Shown here: positions 25,412 to 32,673 of the stretch, piece after piece
Layout of the letters: each line of letters opens with the position of its first letter
How positions within the stretch are numbered: position 1 is the first letter of the stretch
Origin: an uncultured Lentisphaerota bacterium
GTDB lineage: Bacteria; Verrucomicrobiota; Kiritimatiellia; CAIQIC01
Length of the DNA stretch: 32,673 nt
Reading direction: 5' to 3'
Assembly (NCBI GenBank): GCA_903912445.1
Contig: CAIWHP010000139.1
Span: 1 to 32,673 of the forward strand
The notes under the pieces: model-generated
The model's input: only the letters and a program-made list of their open reading frames with translations
The model's database searches: none
Told to the model about the DNA's origin: nothing
Position numbers and translations under genes: made by a program

Positions 25412-26524
25412 ATGAAGCAAATCGTTAATGTCGTGCTGGGCAGCCGGTCCTACGCGATCCATCTCGGGGCGGGGCTGTTGCCCCAGCTCGGGGTGCTGGC
25501 CGCGCAGACGCTGCGGGGGCGCTCGGCATTGCTGGTCACCGACAACCATGTGAGCCAGCTCTATGGCGAGACCGCCACGGCGAGCCTGCGGGCGGCGGGC
25601 TTCTCCGTTTCCCGCACGGTCGTCCCCTCGGGCGAGGCCTCGAAGTGTGGCGAGCAGCTCTTTGCGCTCTATGACGCGGCGAAGCAGGCGGGGCTGGACC
25701 GGTCCGGGGTCGTGGTCGCGCTCGGCGGGGGCGTGGTGGGCGACCTGGCGGGTTACCTGGCGGCCTCGTGGCTGCGCGGCATCGCCTTCGTCCAAGTGCC
25801 GACGACGCTGCTGGCGATGGTGGACAGCTCCGTCGGCGGCAAGACGGGGATCAACCTGCCCTCGGGCAAGAACCTCGTCGGCGCGTTCCATCAGCCGGCG
25901 CTGGTCCTGGCCGATCTGGATGTGTTCACGTCCTTGCCCCCGCGCGAGACGCGCGCCGGGATGGCCGAGGTGGTCAAGTACGGCGCGATCCGCGACGCGC
26001 AGCTTTTCCAGACCTTGGAAGAGCATACCGCGGTTTTTTCCAGACCTTGGAAAGACCTCGATGCGGCCGGGCGCGCACTCTTCGGCAACGTCATCGCGCG
26101 CTGCTGCGCGATCAAGGCGGAGGTCGTCGCCGGCGACGAGCGCGAGGAGACGGGCCTGCGGGCGATCCTGAACTTCGGCCACACGCTGGGCCATGCGGTG
26201 GAGAAGGCCAGCGGCTACGGCAAGATCCTGCACGGCGAGGCCGTGGCGGTCGGCATGGTCGCGGCGGCACGGCTCTCCGCGCGCCTGACCGGGCTGCCCG
26301 CGGCCGATGTGGCGCGGCTCGAGAAGTTGCTTGTGCAGCTGGAATTGCCGGTACGCGCGCCGGGGCTCGCGTGGGCGGACCTGCGGGCGGCGATGAAGCT
26401 CGACAAGAAGGCGGAGGGCGGCGTGCCGCGCTTCGTCCTGCTCAAGCAGTTGGGCGAGTCGGTCACCGGCTGCACGGTGCCGGAGGAAGTTTTGGCGGAG
26501 GTGGCGTATGGCCTCGGTGAATGA
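25412..26524 (+). CDS. aroB: 3-dehydroquinate synthase
   Basis: 370 residues; the second step of the shikimate pathway (DAHP to 3-dehydroquinate, NAD- and metal-dependent). Visible features are PSGEASK (72-78), GGGVVGDLAGY (105-115), PTTLLAMVDSSVGGKTGIN (130-148), AEVVKYG with metal-ligand Glu185, and NFGHTLGHAVE with metal-ligand His257 and His261. The ATG at 25412 starts the conserved domain; the open frame continues far upstream, but that part translates the promoter region. Residues about 198-215 (FQTLEEHTAVFSRPWKD) are encoded by the palindromic pair copy D. By memory of other AroB sequences this makes the loop several residues longer than usual. The last 17 bases overlap the next gene. 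Confidence 0.95.
   Translation: MKQIVNVVLGSRSYAIHLGAGLLPQLGVLAAQTLRGRSALLVTDNHVSQLYGETATASLRAAGFSVSRTVVPSGEASKCGEQLFALYDAAKQAGLDRSGVVVALGGGVVGDLAGYLAASWLRGIAFVQVPTTLLAMVDSSVGGKTGINLPSGKNLVGAFHQPALVLADLDVFTSLPPRETRAGMAEVVKYGAIRDAQLFQTLEEHTAVFSRPWKDLDAAGRALFGNVIARCCAIKAEVVAGDEREETGLRAILNFGHTLGHAVEKASGYGKILHGEAVAVGMVAAARLSARLTGLPAADVARLEKLLVQLELPVRAPGLAWADLRAAMKLDKKAEGGVPRFVLLKQLGESVTGCTVPEEVLAEVAYGLGE
26004..26053. repeat. Paired palindromic repeat, copy D, inside aroB
   Basis: CCAGACCTTGG (26008-26018, centre 26013) and TTTCCAGACCTTGGAAA (26037-26053, centre 26045), 32 bp apart. The spacer has ACCGCG and then a T-tract, as in the intergenic copies. The pair lies in frame within aroB and introduces no stop codon. 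Confidence 0.85.
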
Positions 26525-27218
26525 AACGATTGTGCGCGAGTTTTTCGAGTCGCTGGGCTTTCTGGTCAACCAGCCGCGTAAATACCAGGTGATGGCGCGG
26601 GCGAAGCAGGCGGTGGAGGAAGTGGACTTCGTGGTGTTCAACCCGCAGGGCAGCGCGGGGGGCCTGCCGGAGTTTGAGGTCTGGGGGGCGCCGGAGCTGC
26701 GGCAGATCGCGCGCGCGGTCGTCGGCGTGCGTGGCTGGCACAGCGAGCGGTTCAGCCCGGCGAAGCTGGACCTGGAGAAGGACCTGTTCCGGCTGGCCGA
26801 GAACAGCGTGATCCAGAAGGCGCACCGCCAGCTCGGCCCGGGGCCCGTCGCCAAGATTCTCTGCCTGCCCGATCTGCCGCCGGCCGGCCCGATGCGCACC
26901 CAATCGCTGGCCATCCTCAAGGCGGGCGGCATCGATGGCGTCGTGCTCTTCCGCCCGATGTTGCTCGAACTCATCCGCAGCGTGGACGCGCAGAAGAACT
27001 ACGAGCGCTCCGACCTGCTCCAGATGCTGCGCATCCTCAAGGCGCACGACTTGCTCAAGGATGCGCAGCTGGACCTGTTTCGGATGAAGAAGAAGCGGAA
27101 AGCAGCGAGCCGCCAAGGTGATGATCCTGCGCTTCGGAGAAACGCCACGGGCGCCAAGCCGGAAGCGGAGCCAGCTGGGCCGTTGCCGGAGGACAGCCCG
27201 GAGAGCTCCGAGCTCTGA
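26508..27218 (+). CDS. Conserved-looking protein of unknown function
   Basis: 236 residues with GGAGG six bases before the ATG at 26508; it overlaps the aroB end by 17 bases and is probably cotranscribed with aroB. The first ~190 residues look folded: VREFFESLGFLV (9-20), VEEVDFVVFNPQ (36-47) and EFEVWGAPELRQIARAVVGVRGWHSERFSP. The order Glu...Asp-hydrophobic...Glu-x-x resembles the skeleton of a PD-(D/E)XK nuclease core, but the lysine is absent, so this is only a suggestion. The last ~40 residues (KKKRKAASRQGDDPALRR...) are charged and low in complexity. I recognise no named family. Confidence 0.7.
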   Translation: MASVNETIVREFFESLGFLVNQPRKYQVMARAKQAVEEVDFVVFNPQGSAGGLPEFEVWGAPELRQIARAVVGVRGWHSERFSPAKLDLEKDLFRLAENSVIQKAHRQLGPGPVAKILCLPDLPPAGPMRTQSLAILKAGGIDGVVLFRPMLLELIRSVDAQKNYERSDLLQMLRILKAHDLLKDAQLDLFRMKKKRKAASRQGDDPALRRNATGAKPEAEPAGPLPEDSPESSEL

Positions 27219-27231
27219 ACAGCCTTGGGGC

Positions 27232-27287
27232 ACATCGAACACCAAACGTCGAACATCCAACCTCGAGCGAGGGAGGTCGTTGGATGT
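27232..27287. repeat. CGAACATC-type microrepeat and hairpin before dprA
   Basis: Variants of a short unit (CATCGAACAC, AAACGTCGAACATC) run from about 27232. A larger inverted repeat follows: ACATCCAAC (27253-27261) and GTTGGATGT (27279-27287), 9-bp perfect arms around a partly paired centre. The unit resembles short intergenic repeats I associate with Verrucomicrobiota. It separates the upstream gene from dprA. Confidence 0.55.
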
Positions 27288-27308
27288 AGCGATCGGTTGC
27301 GCGCGGCA

Positions 27309-27317
27309 AGGAGGAGG
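27309..27317 (+). promoter_or_regulatory. Ribosome binding site deciding the dprA start
   Basis: AGGAGGAGG (27309-27317), four bases before the GTG at 27322. It is the strongest Shine-Dalgarno sequence in the window and favours GTG over the ATG at 27355. Confidence 0.7.
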
Positions 27318-27321
27318 GGTT

Positions 27322-28455
27322 GTGAATGCACGTGAGGCCTACATTGCCTTAAACATGATCGACAAGCTCGGGCCGGTGCGGGTGCGGGCGCTGGTCGAGG
27401 CGCTGGGGGCGCCGGCGGGGGTGTTCACCGCGCCCTATGAACAACTCATCCGCGTCAAGGGCATCGGGTCGGAACTGGCGCAGGGCATCATCGCGCAGCG
27501 CGAGCTGGTGGACCCCGCCGCCGAGGAAGAAAAAGCGGCGAAGCTCAAGGCACGGCTGGTCACCTTTGTGGACAGCGACTATCCCGAACTCCTCAAGCAG
27601 ATCCACGACCCGCCGCTGGCGCTCTATGTGCAGGGGACGCTGGAGAAGAAGGACAAGCAGTCGGTCGCCATCGTCGGCACGCGGCGCGCGTCGCACTACG
27701 GGCTCAGCGTCGCCGACCGCCTGGGGTACCAGCTTGCGAAGTGCGGGCTGGTGGTCGTCAGCGGGCTGGCGCGCGGCATCGACACCGCGGCGCACCAAGG
27801 CGCGCTCAAGGGCGGCGGGCGGACGATCGCGGTGCTCGGCAGCGCGCTGGACACGCTCTATCCGCCGGAGAACGCCGAACTCGCGCGGAAGATCGCGGGG
27901 CAGGGCGCGGTGCTCAGCGAGTACACGCTCGGCCGGGAGGCCGACCGCACGACGTTCCCGTACCGGAACCGGATCATCAGCGGGCTGAGCATGGGCGCGG
28001 TGATCGTCGAGGCCGACACCCAGAGCGGGGCGATGATGACGGCCGACTCCGCGCTCGACCAGGGCCGCTCGGTCTTCGCCGTGCCCGGCCGGATCGACCA
28101 GCCCGGCGCGCACGGTCCGCACCGGCTGATCAAGAACGGCGCGCGGCTGGTGGAAGACATCGACGACATCCTGCAGGAGTTCGAGATGCTGCTGCCGACC
28201 GATCCGCTGAAGAAGGCGGCGGCGCTGGACAGTCTGCCGCGCGTGCAGCTCTCGGCCGACGAACAGGCGGTGCTGCGGGCGCTCTTCGAGGAGCCGCTCG
28301 ACGTGGACAGCCTCGCGCGGCGCGCGAATCTGCCGATGACAAAGTTGAACTCGATGCTGTTGGGGCTTGAAATGAAGCGCGTGATACGTATGCTCCCCGG
28401 CCGCATCGTGGCGCTGGCCGAGGGCGTGCGGGATCTGGCGGCGCCGGGTACGTAG
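27322..28455 (+). CDS. dprA: DNA-processing protein DprA
   Basis: 377 residues from the GTG at 27322. It binds incoming single-stranded DNA and loads RecA during natural transformation. An N-terminal helical/HhH-like region (ALNMIDKLGPVRVRALVEALG) precedes the Rossmann-like domain, with VAIVGTRRASHYG, VSGLARGIDTAAHQGAL, GSALDTLYPPEN and TFPYRNRIISGLS, all family motifs. The C-terminal ~70 residues form the winged-helix-like DprA_WH region (LSADEQAVLRALFEEPLDVDSLARRANLP). An open frame upstream translates repeats and is not coding. It is followed 59 bases later by topA, a common arrangement in bacteria. Confidence 0.93.
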   Translation: MNAREAYIALNMIDKLGPVRVRALVEALGAPAGVFTAPYEQLIRVKGIGSELAQGIIAQRELVDPAAEEEKAAKLKARLVTFVDSDYPELLKQIHDPPLALYVQGTLEKKDKQSVAIVGTRRASHYGLSVADRLGYQLAKCGLVVVSGLARGIDTAAHQGALKGGGRTIAVLGSALDTLYPPENAELARKIAGQGAVLSEYTLGREADRTTFPYRNRIISGLSMGAVIVEADTQSGAMMTADSALDQGRSVFAVPGRIDQPGAHGPHRLIKNGARLVEDIDDILQEFEMLLPTDPLKKAAALDSLPRVQLSADEQAVLRALFEEPLDVDSLARRANLPMTKLNSMLLGLEMKRVIRMLPGRIVALAEGVRDLAAPGT

Positions 28456-28514
28456 ACTGTTCAGGGCTGGTCCGCCCCCAGGGGCAGGGAGAACGGCTGC
28501 GGAATAAAGGAAAT

Positions 28515-31130
28515 ATGAGCAAATACCTCGTCATTGTGGAATCGCCGGCGAAGGCGAAAACCATCAACCGTTTTCTCGGCAAGGATTATCTCGTCAAGGC
28601 CTCGATGGGCCACGTCCGCGATCTGCCGGAGAAGGAGCTCGGCATCGATGTCGAGAAGAACTTCCTGCCCAAGTACGTGCCGATCAAGACCCGCGCCAAG
28701 GTGATCGCCGAACTGCAGGCGGCGGCGAAGGGCGTGGAGAAGATTTACCTCGCACCCGACCCCGACCGCGAGGGCGAGGCGATCGCCTGGCACCTGATGG
28801 CGTTGCTGAAGAAGGCGGTGCCGGCGGACCAGTTCTACCGCGTCACCTACAACGAGATCACCGAGCGCGCGATCCGCAAGGCGCTGGACAACCCGGGCAA
28901 GCTCAACGAGCAGCGCGTGGATTCGCAGCAGGCGCGGCGCGTGCTCGACCGGCTGGTGGGCTACAAGGTCAGCCCGCTGCTGTGGCGGCGCATCCGCGGC
29001 GCGTCGAGCGCGGGCCGCGTGCAGTCGGTGGCGCTGCGGCTCGTGTGCGAGCGCGAGGCGGCGATCGAGACTTTCAAGCCGGAGGAGTTCTGGCTGCTGG
29101 GCGCCAAGGTGCGCAAGCAGGTCGCGCCGGTCGACCCCTTCGAGATCCGGCTGGCGCGGATCAACGCCGACAAGGCGGACATCAAGTCCAGCGAACAGGC
29201 CAAGGCGGTCCAGGCCGACCTCGAAGGCCGCCAGCTGCGCGTGGCGCAGGTCATCAACCGCGAGATCGCCAAGCGCCCCCCCCCGCCGTTCATCACCAGC
29301 AGCCTGCAGCAGGCGGGCGCGAGCGTCTACGGCCTCTCGCCCTCGATCACGATGAAGATCGCGCAGAAGCTGTATGAAGGCGTCGACCTGCCCGGCGGCG
29401 AGCACGTCGGCCTGATCACCTACATGCGTACGGACTCGTTCGCCGTCGCGCGCGAGGCGCAGGAGGCGTGCCGCGAGCTGATCGCGAAGACGTTCGGCGT
29501 TGAGTTCCTGCCCGACCGCCCGCCGGTCTACAAGAGCCGCGCGAGCGCGCAGGAGGCGCATGAGTGTATCCGTCCGACGAGCGTGCACCGCACGCCGGAC
29601 GAGGTCGCGGCGATGTTGCCGCCGGACGAGGCCAAGCTCTACCGCCTGATCTGGTCGCGGTTCGTCGCCAGCCAGATGGCGGCGGCGAAGATCGCGCAGC
29701 GCACGGCGGAGATCGAGGCGCCGCCGCCCGCCGGACAGACGAACACTTACCTGTTCCGCGCGACGGCGTCGGAGGTCACCTTCCCCGGCTACATGAAGGC
29801 GACCGGCATGACCGACGAGCGCGTGAAGAAGAGCATCGAGACGGAGGAGGATGGCGCCGAGGTGGAGCGCCTGCCGCCGCTGACGCAGGGCGAAGTGGTC
29901 GACCTCCTGGAGTGGCTGACGCAGCAGAAGTTCACGCAGCCGCCGGCGCGCTACTCGGAAGCCTCGCTGGTCAAGGCGCTCGAGGAAAACGGCGTCGGCC
30001 GCCCGAGCACCTACGCGAGCATCATCGCCACGCTGCTCAACCGCCGCTACGTGGGGAAGGAAAAGCGGTCGCTCGTGCCGACGCCGGTCGGGCGGCAGAC
30101 CAACGACTTCCTGGTCAAGCACCTCGAAACGCTGTTCGACGTGAAGTTCACCGCCGGCATGGAAGAGAAGCTCGACGAGATCGAGGAAGGCAAGGTCGAG
30201 TGGCGCGGGATGATGGCCGAGTTCTACGCGCAGCTGGTCGTGTGGCTGGCCGCCGCCAAGACGCACGGCGTCGAGCCGGAGAAGGTGAAGCAGCTGCTCG
30301 AGCTGCTCGGCGGCGTGCAGACCTGGGCCGCGCCGAAGAAGGTGGGCAAGCGCACCTATAGCGACGAGGAATTACGCACCTCCATCCTGGAGCAGCTGGC
30401 CGAGGGCAAGGCCTGCTCCGACCGCCAGTGGGCGGCGCTGCAGCGGATGGCGCACGACTATCTCGAACAGGTGCCGGCGCTCAAGGAGGCCGCGGAGGCG
30501 CTCGGCATCCATGCCGCACACGCCGCGATGCTCCGCCCGGCGGAGCCGGCGAGCCCGGCCACCCTCCGCAAGCTGGAGCTGCTCAAGAACATCCAGTTTG
30601 GCGAGCCGCGCAAATTCGGCAAGCGCACCTTCGACGACAAGCTCTTCTACGAGTCCCTGTGCAAGCAGGCGGCCGACGGCCGCGGGCTCTCGGAGAAGCA
30701 GCTCGCCGTGATCGACCGGATGCTGAACAAGTATCACGAGCAGATCCCGAACTTCGCGGCGCTCGCGCAGGAACTGGGCGTCGGGGCACAGGTGATCACC
30801 GCCTCGCCGGCCGACGTGGCCGAGGCCGAGAAAGTGCTCGGCTGGTTCAAGGGCGTCAAGGAATGGAAAGAGCCTGTCCAGCGCGGCCGGCGCACGTGGG
30901 ACGACAAGGAATTCTTCGTATCGCTCTCGCGCCAGTTCGGGCAGCGCAAGCAGCTCAGCCCGCGCCAGCTCGCGGCGCTGAAGAAGATGATCAAGAAGTA
31001 TGCCGAGCAGCTGCCGCCCGAAGCCAAGGACCTCATCCCGCCGCCCAAGCCGAAACGCGGCGAGGCCGCGGCCGAACCCGCGTCCGCGCCGGATGCTGCC
31101 GGCGCACCGGCGGGCGATGAGGCGTTCTGA
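28515..31130 (+). CDS. topA: DNA topoisomerase I with an unusual repeat C-terminus
   Basis: 871 residues, with AAAGGAAAT before the ATG. It relaxes negative supercoils by a type IA mechanism. The Toprim domain has VIVESPAKAKTI (6-17) and DPDREGEAIAWH (about 91-102). The active-site tyrosine is at about 303 in GLITYMRTDS, followed by RPTSVHRTPDEV and ENGVGRPSTYASIIATL. The catalytic core ends near 590. Instead of the usual four-cysteine zinc ribbons, the last ~280 residues carry three diverged ~55-residue repeats starting near 599, 692 and 778. Their pattern is W/F-x-x-P...G-(K/R)-R-T-(Y/F/W)-D/S-D-x-x-(F/L)-x-x-S-L..., LS-x-(K/R)-Q, then a basic helix ending EQ(I/V/L)P. A Pro/Ala tail closes the protein. 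Confidence 0.95.
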   Translation: MSKYLVIVESPAKAKTINRFLGKDYLVKASMGHVRDLPEKELGIDVEKNFLPKYVPIKTRAKVIAELQAAAKGVEKIYLAPDPDREGEAIAWHLMALLKKAVPADQFYRVTYNEITERAIRKALDNPGKLNEQRVDSQQARRVLDRLVGYKVSPLLWRRIRGASSAGRVQSVALRLVCEREAAIETFKPEEFWLLGAKVRKQVAPVDPFEIRLARINADKADIKSSEQAKAVQADLEGRQLRVAQVINREIAKRPPPPFITSSLQQAGASVYGLSPSITMKIAQKLYEGVDLPGGEHVGLITYMRTDSFAVAREAQEACRELIAKTFGVEFLPDRPPVYKSRASAQEAHECIRPTSVHRTPDEVAAMLPPDEAKLYRLIWSRFVASQMAAAKIAQRTAEIEAPPPAGQTNTYLFRATASEVTFPGYMKATGMTDERVKKSIETEEDGAEVERLPPLTQGEVVDLLEWLTQQKFTQPPARYSEASLVKALEENGVGRPSTYASIIATLLNRRYVGKEKRSLVPTPVGRQTNDFLVKHLETLFDVKFTAGMEEKLDEIEEGKVEWRGMMAEFYAQLVVWLAAAKTHGVEPEKVKQLLELLGGVQTWAAPKKVGKRTYSDEELRTSILEQLAEGKACSDRQWAALQRMAHDYLEQVPALKEAAEALGIHAAHAAMLRPAEPASPATLRKLELLKNIQFGEPRKFGKRTFDDKLFYESLCKQAADGRGLSEKQLAVIDRMLNKYHEQIPNFAALAQELGVGAQVITASPADVAEAEKVLGWFKGVKEWKEPVQRGRRTWDDKEFFVSLSRQFGQRKQLSPRQLAALKKMIKKYAEQLPPEAKDLIPPPKPKRGEAAAEPASAPDAAGAPAGDEAF

Positions 31131-31153
31131 TTGCCAGCGAAGACGGGCGCTGT

Positions 31154-32673
31154 TTACTTGGCGCCGGCCGTTGACGGGATGACGTTGTAGCTCACGGCGA
31201 TAGCGCGCGTGGAGACGGTGTCGCTGTCCGGCGCGGTGCGGGTGAGCACCACGTAATCGTGCCCGTTGCCGGCGAAGTCGAACGTACCCACGGGCACCCA
31301 GCCGGTCTTGCCCGTGGTGCAATCCACCGCGAGGGTTTCCGTCTTGTTGTTATGCAGGATGGTGACCTGCAGGTGCGGGTCGCCATAGCGGATGCCATCG
31401 CCGTTCTTATAGATAGAAATGGCGGCCTTGGTGGCCCCTTGGAAGTCCATGCGGAACCTGGCGCTGGCGCCGGCCTGGCGCGTGAACAGCGTCGGCTTGT
31501 CCTGGAATAGAATCGTGCCGCTTTCCGTCCACTTGCCGGTGCGATGCACTTTCTTGGAGTCACCAGCGATGATCACCGCGCCGGGGGCTGCTTCCGCGGC
31601 CAGCGGTTCGGCCGGCTTCAACCCGGCGGGCCAAACAACGGACTGCGGGCGGCTGTAGTCGTTCGTCTGCGGCGCATCGAAGTGCGCCTGCTTGGCGGTC
31701 CACATCAACTGGAGCTCCGCCGTGCTGCCGGGCCGGCACACGTCCTTGAAATAGTTCCAGAGCGCGGTCCTGGAGCCATCCGGCCGGATGAGCCAGCCAC
31801 CCCGGAATTGGGACGCGGCATATTTCCCGATTTCTCCTTGGGGGGCCGCGCCCGGCGGCCGCAGTCCGTTGCAGTAGACCTGCCAGTAGCACGCATAGCG
31901 CACGCCCCACCGCAGCGCGAGTTCCAGCTGTTTGCGGGCCACCGCCAGAGCCACCTGCGGATTTTTGATGGGGCCGTCGTTTTCCGGCGCGCCGAATTCG
32001 CCGATCACGATATTCTTGCGCCCATAGATCTTGCTGGGCGGCGCTTTGCCGGCGAGGTAGTCGAGCTTTTCGACGAGGGTGTGCTCCGTGCCGGGGGTGC
32101 AGCACGGGCCCCAGGCCGAGATGGAATAGAGGTCCATGTGCGTTTTGGGCAGCACGTGGTCGGTCATCAGCGGATGGTCAAAACCCTTGCTGGTTCCCTT
32201 GGCATTGATGGAATTGGGCACATGGTTGACTTCGGCGGCGCCGACGACCAGCACGCCCTGCAGGCCGACTGCCTTGCGCGCGAGCTCGATGCCATCCTGC
32301 CGGGCGTTCAACCAAGCGATCATGCCCTGCAGCGCCTTGGCACGCTCGCCCTCCGGCAGTGCCTTCAGGTTGAGATGCCCGTCGCCTTCCCAGTTTTGCA
32401 GCACAAAGGTCTTGCCGGAGTTTCGATATTCGGTCAGCAGGTGCCGGGTCAGGTCATAGCATTCCTGTTTGACCGCCTGCGCCTCGGCCGCGGACAACCC
32501 CCGGCGGATATTCTTGGGGGCAAAGCCCTGGGCCTCCAGCACGATGGTCTTGAACTCGGGCCGCAGGAACACCGCCCGGTAGTATTTCGTCTGGGCGAGG
32601 GCGGTCATGGAGTGGATGTTGGCGGGCCACTCCATGTTAAATCTATACTCGTCCGCGTAGCGCTCGTTCAGCC
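31154..32673 (-). CDS. Glycoside-hydrolase-like protein, 5' end outside the window
   Basis: About 505 residues are visible; the frame is open to the window edge (…LNERYADEYRFNMEWP), so the start and any signal peptide are missing. The N-terminal two-thirds read like a TIM-barrel glycosidase: FVLQNWEGDGHLN, GVLVVGAAEVNHVPNSI (possible acid/base Glu), MDLYSISAWG, IVIGEFGAPEND (possible nucleophile Glu) and RYACYWQVYCNGL. The C-terminal ~140 residues look like a beta-sandwich (KWTESGTILFQDKP…ARFRMDFQGATKAAISIYKNGDG), perhaps carbohydrate-binding. No family number can be assigned by eye. It converges on topA with a 23-base gap and no clear terminator. Confidence 0.7.
   Translation of the reverse strand, partial: LNERYADEYRFNMEWPANIHSMTALAQTKYYRAVFLRPEFKTIVLEAQGFAPKNIRRGLSAAEAQAVKQECYDLTRHLLTEYRNSGKTFVLQNWEGDGHLNLKALPEGERAKALQGMIAWLNARQDGIELARKAVGLQGVLVVGAAEVNHVPNSINAKGTSKGFDHPLMTDHVLPKTHMDLYSISAWGPCCTPGTEHTLVEKLDYLAGKAPPSKIYGRKNIVIGEFGAPENDGPIKNPQVALAVARKQLELALRWGVRYACYWQVYCNGLRPPGAAPQGEIGKYAASQFRGGWLIRPDGSRTALWNYFKDVCRPGSTAELQLMWTAKQAHFDAPQTNDYSRPQSVVWPAGLKPAEPLAAEAAPGAVIIAGDSKKVHRTGKWTESGTILFQDKPTLFTRQAGASARFRMDFQGATKAAISIYKNGDGIRYGDPHLQVTILHNNKTETLAVDCTTGKTGWVPVGTFDFAGNGHDYVVLTRTAPDSDTVSTRAIAVSYNVIPSTAGAK

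Noticed and set aside
28461-30266. A 601-codon open frame antisense to topA.
   Set aside because: It has no recognisable motif and is explained by the high GC content of the real gene.

Overview
The window (about 32.7 kb, high GC, long open frames on both strands) looks like chromosomal DNA of a verrucomicrobial bacterium, most likely near the Opitutales/Opitutaceae. This is inferred from gene content and repeats, not from a marker gene. Supporting signs are a GloVer-type tandem-repeat protein with a PEP-CTERM tail, Tat-exported Gfo/Idh/MocA and DUF1080 proteins, a DUF6807 (PmoA-like) protein, a DUF1570 peptidase, a heparinase II/III protein, and short TTTCCAAG-CTTGGAAA palindromes. No prophage, insertion sequence, CRISPR array or secretion cluster is visible.

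Layout. 1-3432 (+): 3' part of tRNA-Phe, a coupled acyltransferase/PAP2-type lipid pair, and a secreted DUF1570 peptidase. 3436-12618 (-): a small secreted protein and a metallophosphoesterase, a large heparinase-like polysaccharide lyase, tRNA-Arg(TCG), the envelope operon uppS-cdsA-rseP, and purA. 12886-20876 (+): DUF6807 protein plus a Tat-exported Gfo/Idh/MocA oxidoreductase ending in a strong terminator; a methyltransferase; an NAD-dependent epimerase coupled to a hexapeptide acyltransferase; an antitoxin-like remnant; a 574-residue protein with a transglutaminase-like Cys/His pattern; and a DUF1080 protein. 20964-25135 (-): a broken GNAT gene, argH, a PTS-IIA/PtsN-like gene, a small membrane ORF, the PEP-CTERM GloVer protein and a small membrane protein. 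25412-31130 (+): aroB, an unrecognised gene, dprA and topA. 31154 to the end (-): a glycosidase-like gene that runs off the window.

Functionally the window mixes housekeeping genes (isoprenoid and phospholipid synthesis, purine, arginine and shikimate synthesis, DNA uptake and topology) with exported carbohydrate catabolism (heparinase-like lyase, Gfo/Idh/MocA, DUF1080, glycosidase-like protein).

The least ordinary signals are: (1) paired palindromes at four loci with a fixed 31-32 bp centre-to-centre spacing, one pair lying in frame inside aroB; (2) a topoisomerase I whose C-terminus has three diverged ~55-residue repeats instead of cysteine zinc ribbons; (3) several genes whose best promoter puts the transcription start at or next to the start codon, suggesting leaderless mRNAs; (4) three REP-like hairpins with a GGAG or GTAG foot; (5) decayed genes (GNAT, HigA-type antitoxin) in the intergenic gaps.
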